Below are positions 42,384 to 52,421 of a DNA stretch of 64,000 bases, one piece after another; the stretch's first letter is position 1; the number at the start of each line of letters is the position of its first letter. The notes beneath the pieces are model-generated. The model saw nothing but the letters and a program-made list of their open reading frames with translations, was not told where the DNA came from and ran no database searches. This DNA is from Comamonas sp. lk (GTDB taxonomy: Bacteria; Pseudomonadota; Gammaproteobacteria; Burkholderiales; Burkholderiaceae_C), in the NCBI GenBank assembly GCA_945925985.1, contig CAMELV010000008.1, positions 1 through 64,000 of the forward strand, in the 5' to 3' direction. Made by a program: the position numbers and the translations under genes.

Positions 42384-43838
42384 TCACGCTTCCTCGGCCC
42401 AGCAAAAGCCGTCGCGTGCGATCATGGCGCTGGCAGCGCTGGGGCCCCAGGTGCCGGCGGCGTAGGGGCGTGGGCCTTGTGGGTCGGCGGCCCAGTGGTT
42501 GAGGATGGGTTCGACCCATCGCCAGGCTTCCTCTTGCTCGTCGCTGCGCACAAACAGGTTGAGCCGGCCATCGATCACGTCCAGCAGCAGGCGCTCATAG
42601 GCGCCCACCCGCTCCGACCCAAAGCGTTTGTCAAAGTCCAGGTCCAACTGCACCGGTGCCAGGGTTTGCGCGTGGCGCCGATTCTCCTGGCCCTGCGCCA
42701 GCAGGTGCAGCTCCAGCCCGTCTCGCGGCTGCAGGTTGATCACCAGCCGGTTGGCCATGCCAAGCTGCGAGTTGAAGATGGCATGTGGCGTGGGACGGAA
42801 ATTGACCACGATGTGAGCATCCCGCCCGGCAAGGCGTTTGCCGGTGCGAATGAAAAAGGGCACGCCGGCCCAGCGCCAGTTGGAGATCTCTGTGCGCAGT
42901 GCCACAAAGGTCTCGGTCGGGCTGTGTGACGCCACGCCGAGTTCGTCACGGTAGCCCGGCACGGTTGCACCGGCCACCGTGCCCGCGCTGTATTGGCCGC
43001 GGATCACGTCTTGCGCGAGGGTGTGCGCAGTCCAGGGTTTGAGCGATCGCAGCACCTTGAGCTTTTCGTCGCGGATGGCGTCGGCGTGTGAGTTGATGGG
43101 CGGCTCCATGCCAATGGCGCACAGCAGTTGCAGGGCGTGGTTTTGAACCATATCGCGCAGAGCACCCGTGGTCTCGTAGAAGGCGCCACGTTTTTCTACG
43201 CCGAGTTCTTCGGCCATGGTGATCTGGATGTTGGCAATGTGTTCGCGCCGCCACAGCGGTTCGAACAGGGCGTTGCCAAAGCGCAGGGCAAACAGATTTT
43301 GCACTGCCGGCTTGCCCAGGTAATGGTCGATTCGGAACACCTGGCGCTCGGTGAAGACACGGCGCACGGTGTCATTGATGGCGCGGTTGCTGGCCAGGTC
43401 ATGGCCCAACGGCTTCTCAAGCACCACGCGGGTCTGCGGTGTGTTCAAACCCGCGGCGGCCAGCTGCTCGCAGATGGTGGTGAACAGCGTGGGTGCCGTG
43501 GCCATGTACATCACCACGGTGTCAGCTGTGCGCTCTGCCAGGGCGGCGCCGAGCCGGGTGTAGTCGTCCGGGCGTGACAGGTCCATGCGGACAAATTCCA
43601 GCAGCGCCGCAAAGCGGGCAAATTCTTCGACGCTGGGGCGTTTGGCCAGTTCGACCTTGTCAAAACGGGTGCGGATCAGCTCGCGGTATGCTTCTGCGCT
43701 GAGGTCGTCCCGGCCTACGCCAATGATGCGCCCGCCCGCTGGCAGCGTGCCATGCCGAAAAGCCTGGAACAGTGCTGGCATCAGTTTTCGCCAGACCAGA
43801 TCGCCAGTGCCACCAAACAGAACGAGATCAAAGGCCAT
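42384..43838 (-). CDS. zwf: Glucose-6-phosphate 1-dehydrogenase
   Basis: 484 aa. First step of the oxidative pentose phosphate and Entner-Doudoroff pathways. NADP-binding start VLFGGTGDLVWRKLMPAL, active-site RIDHYLGKPAVQN, and QNHALQLLCAIGMEPP downstream. Length typical of bacterial Zwf. It is divergent from tal across a 75-bp region carrying a long inverted repeat. HexR follows it in the same operon. Confidence 0.97.
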   Translation of the reverse strand: MAFDLVLFGGTGDLVWRKLMPALFQAFRHGTLPAGGRIIGVGRDDLSAEAYRELIRTRFDKVELAKRPSVEEFARFAALLEFVRMDLSRPDDYTRLGAALAERTADTVVMYMATAPTLFTTICEQLAAAGLNTPQTRVVLEKPLGHDLASNRAINDTVRRVFTERQVFRIDHYLGKPAVQNLFALRFGNALFEPLWRREHIANIQITMAEELGVEKRGAFYETTGALRDMVQNHALQLLCAIGMEPPINSHADAIRDEKLKVLRSLKPWTAHTLAQDVIRGQYSAGTVAGATVPGYRDELGVASHSPTETFVALRTEISNWRWAGVPFFIRTGKRLAGRDAHIVVNFRPTPHAIFNSQLGMANRLVINLQPRDGLELHLLAQGQENRRHAQTLAPVQLDLDFDKRFGSERVGAYERLLLDVIDGRLNLFVRSDEQEEAWRWVEPILNHWAADPQGPRPYAAGTWGPSAASAMIARDGFCWAEEA

Positions 43839-43844
43839 GATTTT

Positions 43845-43878
43845 AAGTTACATAAATTTAGACTTTGTAATGTAACTT
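43845..43878. promoter_or_regulatory. Inverted repeat in the zwf-tal divergent promoter (candidate HexR operator)
   Basis: AAGTTACAT (43845-43853) and ATGTAACTT (43870-43878) are perfect 9-bp inverted arms with a 16-bp spacer. TGTAAT-like cores resemble known HexR half-sites (TGTAAT/ATTACA). The position controls both zwf and tal, and the regulator gene is in the same block. Confidence 0.6.
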
Positions 43879-43913
43879 TGTTTCAAAGATAATTCAAGCG
43901 CAGGACACTCACC

Positions 43914-44861
43914 ATGAACCAACTCGACGCACTTAAACAATTCACCACTGTGGTGGCCGACACTGGCGACTTTCGCCAGATGGCGGCCTACCAACCGCAG
44001 GACGCCACCACCAACCCATCGCTGATCCTCAAGGCGGTTCAAAAGCCTGAGTACCGGCCGTTGCTGACAGAGACCGTAGCCCGTTTTCGGCAGCGCTCGC
44101 TGGCGGAGCAGATGGACCGATTACTGGTGCGCTTTGGCTGCGAGATTCTGGCCATTATCCCGGGCCGGGTGTCCACCGAGGTCGATGCCCGGCTGAGCTT
44201 TGACACATCGGCCACCGTGACGCGGGCCGAGCAGTTGATCGAGCTGTACCAGGCCGAGGGCGTTCACAGTAACCGGGTGTTGATCAAGGTGGCCGCCACC
44301 TGGGAGGGCATTGCGGCTGCGGCCCAGTTGGAACGGCGTGGCATCCACACCAACCTCACGCTGTTGTTCTCGTTCTGTCAGGCGGTGGCTTGCGGGCAGG
44401 CCCGGGTGCAACTGATCTCGCCCTTTGTCGGGCGCATTTACGACTGGTACAAAAAAGCCGCCGGTCCGGCTTGGGTGGAGGCCGACCATGCAGGGGCTAA
44501 CGACCCTGGCGTGCGGTCAGTCGCGCAGATTTACCAGTATTACAAGAAGTTTGGCATTGGGACCGAGGTGATGGGCGCGAGTTTTCGCAATTTGGGCCAG
44601 ATCACTGCGCTGGCCGGCTGTGACCTGCTGACCATCAGCCCCGAACTGCTGGCCGCCCTGGCGGCCAGCGACGCGCCCCTGGTGCGGGCGTTGGATGCCG
44701 GTGCCGCACAGGCGCTGGACCTGGCACCGGTACAGTACGATGAGGCTGGTTTTCGCTTGGCCTTGAACGAGGACGCCATGGCCACCGAGAAACTGGCCGA
44801 AGGCATTCGCGCTTTCTGCGTCGACGCGGTGCGGCTGGACCAGCTCTTGCTGGCGGCCTGA
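43914..44861 (+). CDS. tal: Transaldolase (TalB type)
   Basis: 315 aa. Non-oxidative pentose phosphate pathway. Start [30 protein letters not shown] and the Schiff-base lysine in [12 protein letters not shown]. Followed 23 bp later by pgi, transcribed together. Ribosome site before ATG is weak. Confidence 0.97.
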   Translation: MNQLDALKQFTTVVADTGDFRQMAAYQPQDATTNPSLILKAVQKPEYRPLLTETVARFRQRSLAEQMDRLLVRFGCEILAIIPGRVSTEVDARLSFDTSATVTRAEQLIELYQAEGVHSNRVLIKVAATWEGIAAAAQLERRGIHTNLTLLFSFCQAVACGQARVQLISPFVGRIYDWYKKAAGPAWVEADHAGANDPGVRSVAQIYQYYKKFGIGTEVMGASFRNLGQITALAGCDLLTISPELLAALAASDAPLVRALDAGAAQALDLAPVQYDEAGFRLALNEDAMATEKLAEGIRAFCVDAVRLDQLLLAA

Positions 44862-44884
44862 ACCGGCCGCCTTTGGAGCCTCTG

Positions 44885-46522
44885 ATGACCCGAACCCGTT
44901 GTGACCGCACGCCCGCCTGGGCGGCGCTTCAGACCGAATTCTTGGCCCGTGGCCGCGCCATGGATCTGCGCAACGCCTTTGCCGTTGACGCCAACCGCTT
45001 TGAGCGCTTCAGCCTGAGTGCGCCGCATGTGTTTGCCGACCTGTCCAAAAACCTGATCGAAGACCGCAGTCAGGCCCTGCTGCTGGACCTGGCGCGTCAG
45101 TGCGGCGTGGCGGCGCACCGCGACGCCATGTTTACAGGCCAGGCCATCAATGCCACCGAACAGCGCCAGGTGCTCCATACTTTATTGAGAAATCCGGCTC
45201 CAGCCCTTGCCACATATGCGGTTATAGCTCCTGAAAATGTAGCAAGTGAACTGGTCCGTGTGCATGCCACGCTGGACGCTATGCTGGCCTACGCCGAGGC
45301 TGTGCGTGCTGACCCGGGCATCACCGATGTGGTCAATATCGGCATCGGCGGCTCGGACCTGGGGCCGCAGATGGCGGTGCTGGCGCTTGGTGCCTTTGCC
45401 GCCCAGGGCCGGCGCCTGCACTTTGTGTCGAATGTGGACGGCCATGAACTGGACGCCGTGCTGAAGCAGGTGCGGCCTGAGCAGACGCTGTTCCTGATTG
45501 CCAGCAAGACCTTCACCACCATCGAGACCATGACCAACGCCGCCTCGGCCAAGGCCTGGTTCGAGGCCCAGGGTGGCACCGACATTGCACGTCACTTCGC
45601 GGCGCTGACCACCAACGTGGCGGCCGCGCGGGCTTTTGGCATTGCCACCACCTTTGGCTTTTGGGACTGGGTGGGTGGGCGTTACTCACTGTGGTCGGCC
45701 ATTGGCTTGCCACTGGCGATTGCCATTGGGGCATCGGGATTTCGAGACTTTCTGGACGGGGCCCACGCCATGGACCAGCATTTCCGCGAAGCGCAACTCG
45801 AGCACAACCTGCCGGTGCGCCTGGCCCTGATCGACATTTGGTACCGCAATTTCTACGGTTTTGGTAGCCGCAGCATCGCGCCCTACCACAGCGCCCTGCG
45901 CCGGTTGCCCGCCTATTTGCAGCAGTTGGAGATGGAAAGCAACGGCAAGCGCGTGGACATTGAGGGGCAGGCGCTGCCCTACGCCACCTCGCCGGTGCTG
46001 TGGGGTGAGCCCGGCACCAACGGCCAGCACGCTTATTTTCAGATGCTGCACCAGGGCACCGACGTGGTGCCGGTGGAATTTGTGGCGGTCAAGCGGGCCG
46101 GGCATGAGCTGTCCGGTCACCAGCCGCTGCTCCTGGCCAATGCGGTGGCACAAGCGCAGGCGCTGATGCTGGGCAAGACCGATGCGGGCGGCCACAAACA
46201 CTTCACCGGCAACCGGCCCAGCACTTTCTTGCTGCTAGACGAACTGACCCCGGCCAGCCTGGGCGCGCTGATTGCGTTGCAGGAGCACCGGGTGTTTGTC
46301 AGCGGCAGCATGTGGTGCATCAACAGCTTTGACCAGTGGGGGGTGGAGCTGGGCAAGGTGCTGGCGCGCGATATTGAGGCGCGTTTGGCATCGGGTGATG
46401 AGGCTGGCCTGGACGGTTCCACCGCCGGGCTGCTGCGCCGCTTGCGTGCTCCCCGTGATCTGCCGGTTGTGACTGACCATGCACACGACGATACCGTGAG
46501 CACCATCAAGGCCATGAAATAA
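44885..46522 (+). CDS. pgi: Glucose-6-phosphate isomerase
   Basis: 545 aa from ATG 44885 (MTRTRCDRTPAW), with a GGAG ribosome site; the TTG 12 bases before is within that site. Family signatures are IGIGGSDLGPQMA, GGRYSLWSAIGL and CINSFDQWGVELGK. A repeat copy (45196-45232) falls inside the coding sequence near codon 110, in a short segment with RNPAPALATYAVIAPENV. The gene makes the tal-pgi operon. Confidence 0.96.
   Translation: MTRTRCDRTPAWAALQTEFLARGRAMDLRNAFAVDANRFERFSLSAPHVFADLSKNLIEDRSQALLLDLARQCGVAAHRDAMFTGQAINATEQRQVLHTLLRNPAPALATYAVIAPENVASELVRVHATLDAMLAYAEAVRADPGITDVVNIGIGGSDLGPQMAVLALGAFAAQGRRLHFVSNVDGHELDAVLKQVRPEQTLFLIASKTFTTIETMTNAASAKAWFEAQGGTDIARHFAALTTNVAAARAFGIATTFGFWDWVGGRYSLWSAIGLPLAIAIGASGFRDFLDGAHAMDQHFREAQLEHNLPVRLALIDIWYRNFYGFGSRSIAPYHSALRRLPAYLQQLEMESNGKRVDIEGQALPYATSPVLWGEPGTNGQHAYFQMLHQGTDVVPVEFVAVKRAGHELSGHQPLLLANAVAQAQALMLGKTDAGGHKHFTGNRPSTFLLLDELTPASLGALIALQEHRVFVSGSMWCINSFDQWGVELGKVLARDIEARLASGDEAGLDGSTAGLLRRLRAPRDLPVVTDHAHDDTVSTIKAMK
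45196..45232 (-). repeat. Intragenic 45-bp-class repeat, copy 6 (in pgi)
   Basis: On the minus strand AGCT, 17-nt spacer and AAGGGCTGGAGCC (45208-45196), with the same spacing as tlyA (AGCT-N17-AAGGGCTGGAG). Confidence 0.6.
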
Positions 46523-46553
46523 GGTGTTGCATGTCACGGACTTTGTTGCTAAA

Positions 46554-46565
46554 GTGACATGTCAC
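46554..46565. promoter_or_regulatory. Palindromic operator candidate upstream of the second MazE-like antitoxin
   Basis: A perfect 12-bp palindrome, GTGACATGTCAC, 18 bp before the ATG at 46584. A related half-site GCATGTCAC lies 20 bp upstream (46529-46537). The position suits auto-repression. Confidence 0.5.
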
Positions 46566-46583
46566 AACGTAAAGGGCGCCGTC

Positions 46584-46796
46584 ATGGGGGCAACGATCAA
46601 CGAACGAGCTGCCAAGCGGCGCAAGGCTTTGCGGGCTGCCGGCCTAAGGCCGGTTCAAATCTGGGTGCCAGACACCCGCTTGCCGCATTTTTCGGCAGAG
46701 TGCCAACGTCAGTCCGAGCTGGCGTCTGATGCCGACCTTGCCGATGCAGAACTGATGCAGTACCTGGACGAGGCCCTGGCCGACGTTGATGGCTGA
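46584..46796 (+). CDS. MazE-like antitoxin (DUF3018-type)
   Basis: 70 aa from ATG 46584 (MGATINERAAKRRKALRAAG), the family N-terminus. A basic DNA-binding start is followed by an acidic C-terminus (ELMQYLDEALADVDG). It is not homologous in sequence to the AbrB-type antitoxin at 36006. It precedes the MazF-like gene by 5 bp. Confidence 0.88.
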   Translation: MGATINERAAKRRKALRAAGLRPVQIWVPDTRLPHFSAECQRQSELASDADLADAELMQYLDEALADVDG

Positions 46797-46801
46797 ATTG
46801 C

Positions 46802-47128
46802 ATGAACAGGGGCGACTTCGTAACCGTGGCGATGTCTGGTGACTTTGGCAAGCCGAGGCCCGCTTTGGTGATCCAGTCTGACCTGTTTCCAGCGCATGGC
46901 ACGGTGACGGTGTTGCTGGTGTCGAGTCTTTTGATTGAGGCACCCCTGATCCGGGTCAGTGTTGCACCCGACGAAGGCAATGGCCTCAAAAAGCCATCGC
47001 AGGTGATGGTGGACAAGGCCGTGACCGTCAAACGCGAACGACTTGGCCCTGTCTTTGGCGTGGCCGGTGCCGCCGCGATGCTCGAGGTCGAGCGCAGCCT
47101 GGCGGTGTTTCTGGGCATCGCCAAATAG
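46802..47128 (+). CDS. MazF-like endoribonuclease toxin
   Basis: 108 aa. MNRGDFVTVAMSGDFGKPRPALVIQSD matches the MazF N-terminal beta strand and GKPRPALVIQ loop, then VTVLLVSSLL. It pairs with the DUF3018-type antitoxin. A bidirectional terminator follows. Confidence 0.88.
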   Translation: MNRGDFVTVAMSGDFGKPRPALVIQSDLFPAHGTVTVLLVSSLLIEAPLIRVSVAPDEGNGLKKPSQVMVDKAVTVKRERLGPVFGVAGAAAMLEVERSLAVFLGIAK

Positions 47129-47174
47129 CAGCCCGCAAGTCACTGTAAAGCCGGTCCGGCCAGGCAGCACCATG

Positions 47175-47212
47175 AAAAAGCCCCGCAGACTTGACGCCTG
47201 CAGGGCTTTTTT
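47175..47212. terminator. Bidirectional terminator between mazF-like gene and groEL
   Basis: Stem AAAAGCCC-C-GCAG against CTGCAGGGCTTTT with T-runs on both strands (TTTTTT on plus at 47207; AAAAA on the left gives a U-tract on minus). It ends both the toxin transcript and the groESL transcript. Confidence 0.8.
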
Positions 47213-47226
47213 GGGGGTGAGGCAGA

Positions 47227-48912
<1,686 letters not shown>

Positions 48913-48916
48913 TTAA

Positions 48917-49207
48917 TTACTTTTCGACCACAGCAAACAGGTCATCTTCTTTCATGACCAGCAGCTCGTCGCCGTCGACCTTGACAGTCTGGCCGCTGTA
49001 TTTGCCGAACAGAACGCGGTCACCGACCGTGACGGCCATGGGGCTGATGTCGCCCTTATCGTTCTTCTTGCCTGGGCCTACGGCCAGCACTTCGCCTTGA
49101 TCGGGCTTTTCAGCGGCGCTGTCAGGAATGACGATGCCGGAGGCGGTTTTGGTTTCGTTCTCGACACGTTTGACGATCACGCGATCGTGCAGGGGGCGAA
49201 GTTTCAT
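48917..49207 (-). CDS. groES: Co-chaperonin GroES (10-kDa)
   Basis: 96 aa, heptameric lid of Gro[28 protein letters not shown] and the mobile loop are typical. First gene of the heat-shock operon, downstream of a CIRCE element. The ribosome site AGGAGCTTTC lies before the ATG. Confidence 0.99.
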   Translation of the reverse strand: MKLRPLHDRVIVKRVENETKTASGIVIPDSAAEKPDQGEVLAVGPGKKNDKGDISPMAVTVGDRVLFGKYSGQTVKVDGDELLVMKEDDLFAVVEK

Positions 49208-49309
49208 GAAAGCTCCTAGAGTTATTGAAACAGGGGTTGAAAATCACAAGCATCAACCAGAATAAGTTGGTGCTCATTAACTTGAGGTGCTGGTGCCATA
49301 GCAATATTG

Positions 49310-49336
49310 CTAGCACTCAACACCTACGAGTGCTAA
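49310..49336 (-). promoter_or_regulatory. CIRCE operator (HrcA-binding)
   Basis: TAGCACTC (49311-49318), 9-bp spacer, GAGTGCTA (49328-49335), matching the CIRCE consensus TTAGCACTC-N9-GAGTGCTAA (left arm has CTAGCACTC). Placed 103 bp upstream of the groES ATG. HrcA should repress the operon through it. Confidence 0.95.
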
Positions 49337-49364
49337 TGATACGGGCATTTCGTTGCTTTTCAAG
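49336..49364 (-). promoter_or_regulatory. Heat-shock (sigma-32) type promoter of groESL
   Basis: On the minus strand, CTTGAAAA (49364-49357) as -35, then CCCGTATCAT (49345-49336) as -10, with a spacing close to the sigma-32 pattern CTTGAAA-N(11-16)-CCCATNT. It sits immediately upstream of CIRCE. Confidence 0.6.
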
Positions 49365-49946
49365 GCCGGCGCATCAAAAACAGATGTTGACCTTAGGCGG
49401 TTGTCGGTGTCGGTAGTTACTTGATTTTGAACCCAGCAGCGTCAATAAACCCAAGTAAGCCATTGAATTTAAATGGAAAAATTACGTTATTCGGTTGAGA
49501 TCCAGGGATTTCCTAAGTTCTTTCGACACCTGGACTCATGGTGTTGGTGTCGTAGTACAGAACTACGGAATGTCCTCGATCTCCGGTGCAGCCCTGCTGG
49601 GCTTGGCTGGGTTGCTTCTGTGGGGTTACTTTTGTGCGATGCGCGTTTCCTAGAGATTTCGGGGCTCAACTGGACGCAGGTTTCGACCTAAAAGAATAAG
49701 TTTAGGCCGTGGGGGCTGGGTGGTGTGCTCGTGCCTCCGTGATACGTGCAATCTGGAGCACAACTTTGGCTGTTGCCGGTGCCAATCTATGCGTGAAGGG
49801 CTGGCGATAGCCCTCATTAACTATTGAGCGGGCGTCGGCTCTAGTCCGCTCGGACGATTTCGCCCTGTTTTTACGCGATCAAAATCAGCCATGTCACAGA
49901 AAATGCTGCGACGCAACATAATTACAAGAGGGCGACACGTACATTC
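49365..49946. other. Intergenic region between groESL promoter and the catabolic cluster
   Basis: No supported gene. One frame without a start codon (49459-49654) ends in a hydrophobic tail read as SISGAALLGLAGLLLW then YFCAMRVS, which looks like the C-terminus of a lost membrane or secreted protein. A 6-bp hairpin lies at 49797-49814. The 3' half contains a candidate promoter (CATAAT at 49917) just ahead of the SDR gene. Confidence 0.45.
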
Positions 49947-50732
49947 ATGGCACAAGCGCAGGGCTGGTTCGCAGGGAAATCGGTGCTCGTCACCGGTGGC
50001 GGCTCGGGTATCGGCCGGGCCTCGGCGCTTCGGTTCGCTGAAGAAGGGGCCAGCGTTTGTATCGTCGATGTCCAGCTTGAGGCAGCAGAAACCGTCGCGG
50101 CCGCAATCATGGCGTCGGGTGGGCAGGCGTTCGCCTGCATGGCTGATGTCGCAAAGGAGGCCGACAACGACCGCATGGTCGCCGAGGCCGTGCATCGCCA
50201 TGGCAAGTTAGACGTGGCGTTCCTTAACGCCGGTTACGGCGGCTGGGCCATGGATGCACTCGAGGGAGATGTGGCTGATTTCGACCGCGTTATGGCGATC
50301 AATCTGCGCGGCTGCTACCTCGGGCTGCGCAGCGTGGCGCGCGCTCTGCCTTACGGTGGCGCTATCGTGGTCACCGCCTCGGCAGGCGGTCTGATGGGCG
50401 TGGAATTCAATCCTGCCTATGCTGCCTCGAAACATGGCGTCGTTGGACTCGTTCGTTCGCTCACGCCGACTTTTGCCGCGCGCGGCGTTCGGATCAACGC
50501 TTTGTGCCCGGGTGGCGTCCAGACGCCTATGGTAGGCGCCTTGACGAAGGACCTAGGTGTCGCCCCCGACGCGCTGCCTCAGGTTGCCTACGGCGAACGG
50601 GCAAATGCCGAGCACATTGCAGAGTTAGCGCTGTTCCTGGCCAGTGCGCGCGCAGGTGCGGTCAATGGGTCGGCCATGTTGGCCGACGCCGGGCAGACCA
50701 GCGTGCTCGTTTCTCAAGCTAGGCGCGCATGA
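49947..50732 (+). CDS. Short-chain dehydrogenase/reductase (SDR)
   Basis: 261 aa. Rossmann glycine motif VTGGGSGIGRASALRF, NAG at LDVAFLNAGYGG, catalytic Ser/Tyr/Lys in VTASAGG and PAYAASKHGVV, and PGGVQTPM afterwards. Oxidises or reduces a hydroxyl on an unknown intermediate. The stop overlaps the start of the acyl-CoA ligase gene by 4 bp. First gene of the catabolic cluster in this orientation. Confidence 0.9.
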   Translation: MAQAQGWFAGKSVLVTGGGSGIGRASALRFAEEGASVCIVDVQLEAAETVAAAIMASGGQAFACMADVAKEADNDRMVAEAVHRHGKLDVAFLNAGYGGWAMDALEGDVADFDRVMAINLRGCYLGLRSVARALPYGGAIVVTASAGGLMGVEFNPAYAASKHGVVGLVRSLTPTFAARGVRINALCPGGVQTPMVGALTKDLGVAPDALPQVAYGERANAEHIAELALFLASARAGAVNGSAMLADAGQTSVLVSQARRA

Positions 50733-52384
50733 CACGCATGACACCTCTCACCGAGCCCCGTTTGACGGGCGACACCGTCTTGCGGGTGGATCGCATGCTG
50801 GCAGAGACTTACACCCGTAGCGGCGAATGGCGAACCGGTACGCTGGCCGACACCATCCGGCAACTTGCTGCTGCGCGGCCCGACGACCTTGCATTCCGTG
50901 AAGGTGAGCATGATCTGAGCTGGGCGCAGTACGACGAATACTCTGACCGGCTGGCAGGCGATCTGATTGCAGCGGGCCTAGCCCGCGGCAGCCGCGTCGC
51001 CGTGATGCTCCCCGACGGCCCTGGGGTACATGTGATGTTCACTGCCTGTGAGAAGGCTGGTCTGACCGTGGTGGGTATCGGGGCCCGCGCAGGCGAGCGC
51101 GAGATAGAACACCTTTTGCGAAAGTGCGAGGCTACCGCGCTAGTGACCGAAGTCACGCACGCGGGTCGGCCGATGGCCGAACTGGCCACGCTCATGCGCG
51201 GCAGAGGTCTGCCGATCGGTACCCATCTGATCATCGACCGGCTCGGACGTGGCCCTGGCGATGGCGGGCGACCGCTCGAAGAGATCGCGCGCCGGCGCCT
51301 TGACCCCAACGAGTTGTGGCTGCTCAACTCCACTTCGGGTACGACCGGGCTGCCCAAATGCGTGATGCAGTTCCAGAATCGTTGGTGGTACTTCCACCGC
51401 ATGGCGGTCGATGCCGCTGCGCTACACACGCAGGATAAGTTTCTCGGCCTCGTACCAGCGCCGTTCGGCTTTGGGCTTTGGACGGCCCACTTCACGCCCG
51501 CTCTGCTTGGTGCGCCAACCCTTCTGGTGTCACGCTTCGATGCTGACGCGACTCTCGATCTCATTGAGCGCGAGCGGCCGACCGTCATCTGCTGTGTGTC
51601 GACGCAGTTCATCATGCTGCTCAATGCGCAGGCGCAGCGACCCCGCGATCTTCGCTCGCTGCGCGTGATGTTCACCGGCGGCGAGACCGTACCCTACCAG
51701 CGCGCCAGCGAGTTCGAGGAGCAAACGGGCGCGCGCGTGTTGCAGTTCTATGGATCCAACGAGACTGGCGCGTTAAGCAGAACTACGCTTACCGATACAC
51801 GCGAACAGCGTCTGACAACCTGCGGGCGCACCATCACGGCACTTCAGGTGCGCCTACTCGACGAACATGGCCGAGATGTGCCAACAGGACAGCCAGGTCA
51901 GCCAGCGTGTAAAGGCCCGGTGACTTGCATGGGCTACTACGATGACGCCCAGGCGAACGGACAGCTGTTCACGTCTGATGGCTGGATGAAGACCGGCGAC
52001 ATCGCCACCGTCGATACCGCAGACTACTTGCGCCTAGCGGGCCGTACCGCGGATTTCATCATCCGAGGCGGAAAGAACATCAGCGCAGTTGAGGTCGAGG
52101 AACTCGTGGCGCTGCATCCGGCCGTCGCGCTGTCGGCTGTGGTCGCCATGCCCGACCCGGTGTTTGGTGAGCGAGTGTGCTGCTACGTATCTTTGCGCTC
52201 CGGCACCAGCTTGTCGCTGGAGCAATTGCTCGCGGACCTGCGTGGGCGTGGCGTGTCGAAGGAAAACTTCCCCGAGCGGCTAATCGTCCTCGACGCGCTG
52301 CCCATGTCCCCGATCGGCAAGATAGCCAAGACTGAATTGCGAGCTGACATTCGCCGCCGCCTGACCAGCAATGGCACGCCCTGA
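50729..52384 (+). CDS. AMP-binding acyl-CoA ligase/synthetase
   Basis: 551 aa, ANL superfamily. The P-loop is LLNSTSGTTGLPKCVM, later FYGSNETGALSRT and GWMKTGDIATVDTADYLRLAGRTADFIIRGGKNIS, with the C-terminal Lys in MSPIGKIAKTELR. Activates an unknown carboxylic acid to its CoA thioester for the import-linked pathway. The liv-type transporter follows (37 bp). Confidence 0.93.
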   Translation: MTRMTPLTEPRLTGDTVLRVDRMLAETYTRSGEWRTGTLADTIRQLAAARPDDLAFREGEHDLSWAQYDEYSDRLAGDLIAAGLARGSRVAVMLPDGPGVHVMFTACEKAGLTVVGIGARAGEREIEHLLRKCEATALVTEVTHAGRPMAELATLMRGRGLPIGTHLIIDRLGRGPGDGGRPLEEIARRRLDPNELWLLNSTSGTTGLPKCVMQFQNRWWYFHRMAVDAAALHTQDKFLGLVPAPFGFGLWTAHFTPALLGAPTLLVSRFDADATLDLIERERPTVICCVSTQFIMLLNAQAQRPRDLRSLRVMFTGGETVPYQRASEFEEQTGARVLQFYGSNETGALSRTTLTDTREQRLTTCGRTITALQVRLLDEHGRDVPTGQPGQPACKGPVTCMGYYDDAQANGQLFTSDGWMKTGDIATVDTADYLRLAGRTADFIIRGGKNISAVEVEELVALHPAVALSAVVAMPDPVFGERVCCYVSLRSGTSLSLEQLLADLRGRGVSKENFPERLIVLDALPMSPIGKIAKTELRADIRRRLTSNGTP

Positions 52385-52421
52385 AACCCGCACCTCATTC
52401 CAACCACCAAGGAGACTGACC

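Noticed and set aside
49473..49691. 72-codon plus-strand frame before the catabolic cluster
   Set aside because: No ribosome site, no homology signal that I can see, and it competes with the more plausible start-less frame in another phase.
49797..49814. Hairpin AGGGCT...AGCCCT as a terminator
   Set aside because: The stem is only 6 bp with no U-tract.
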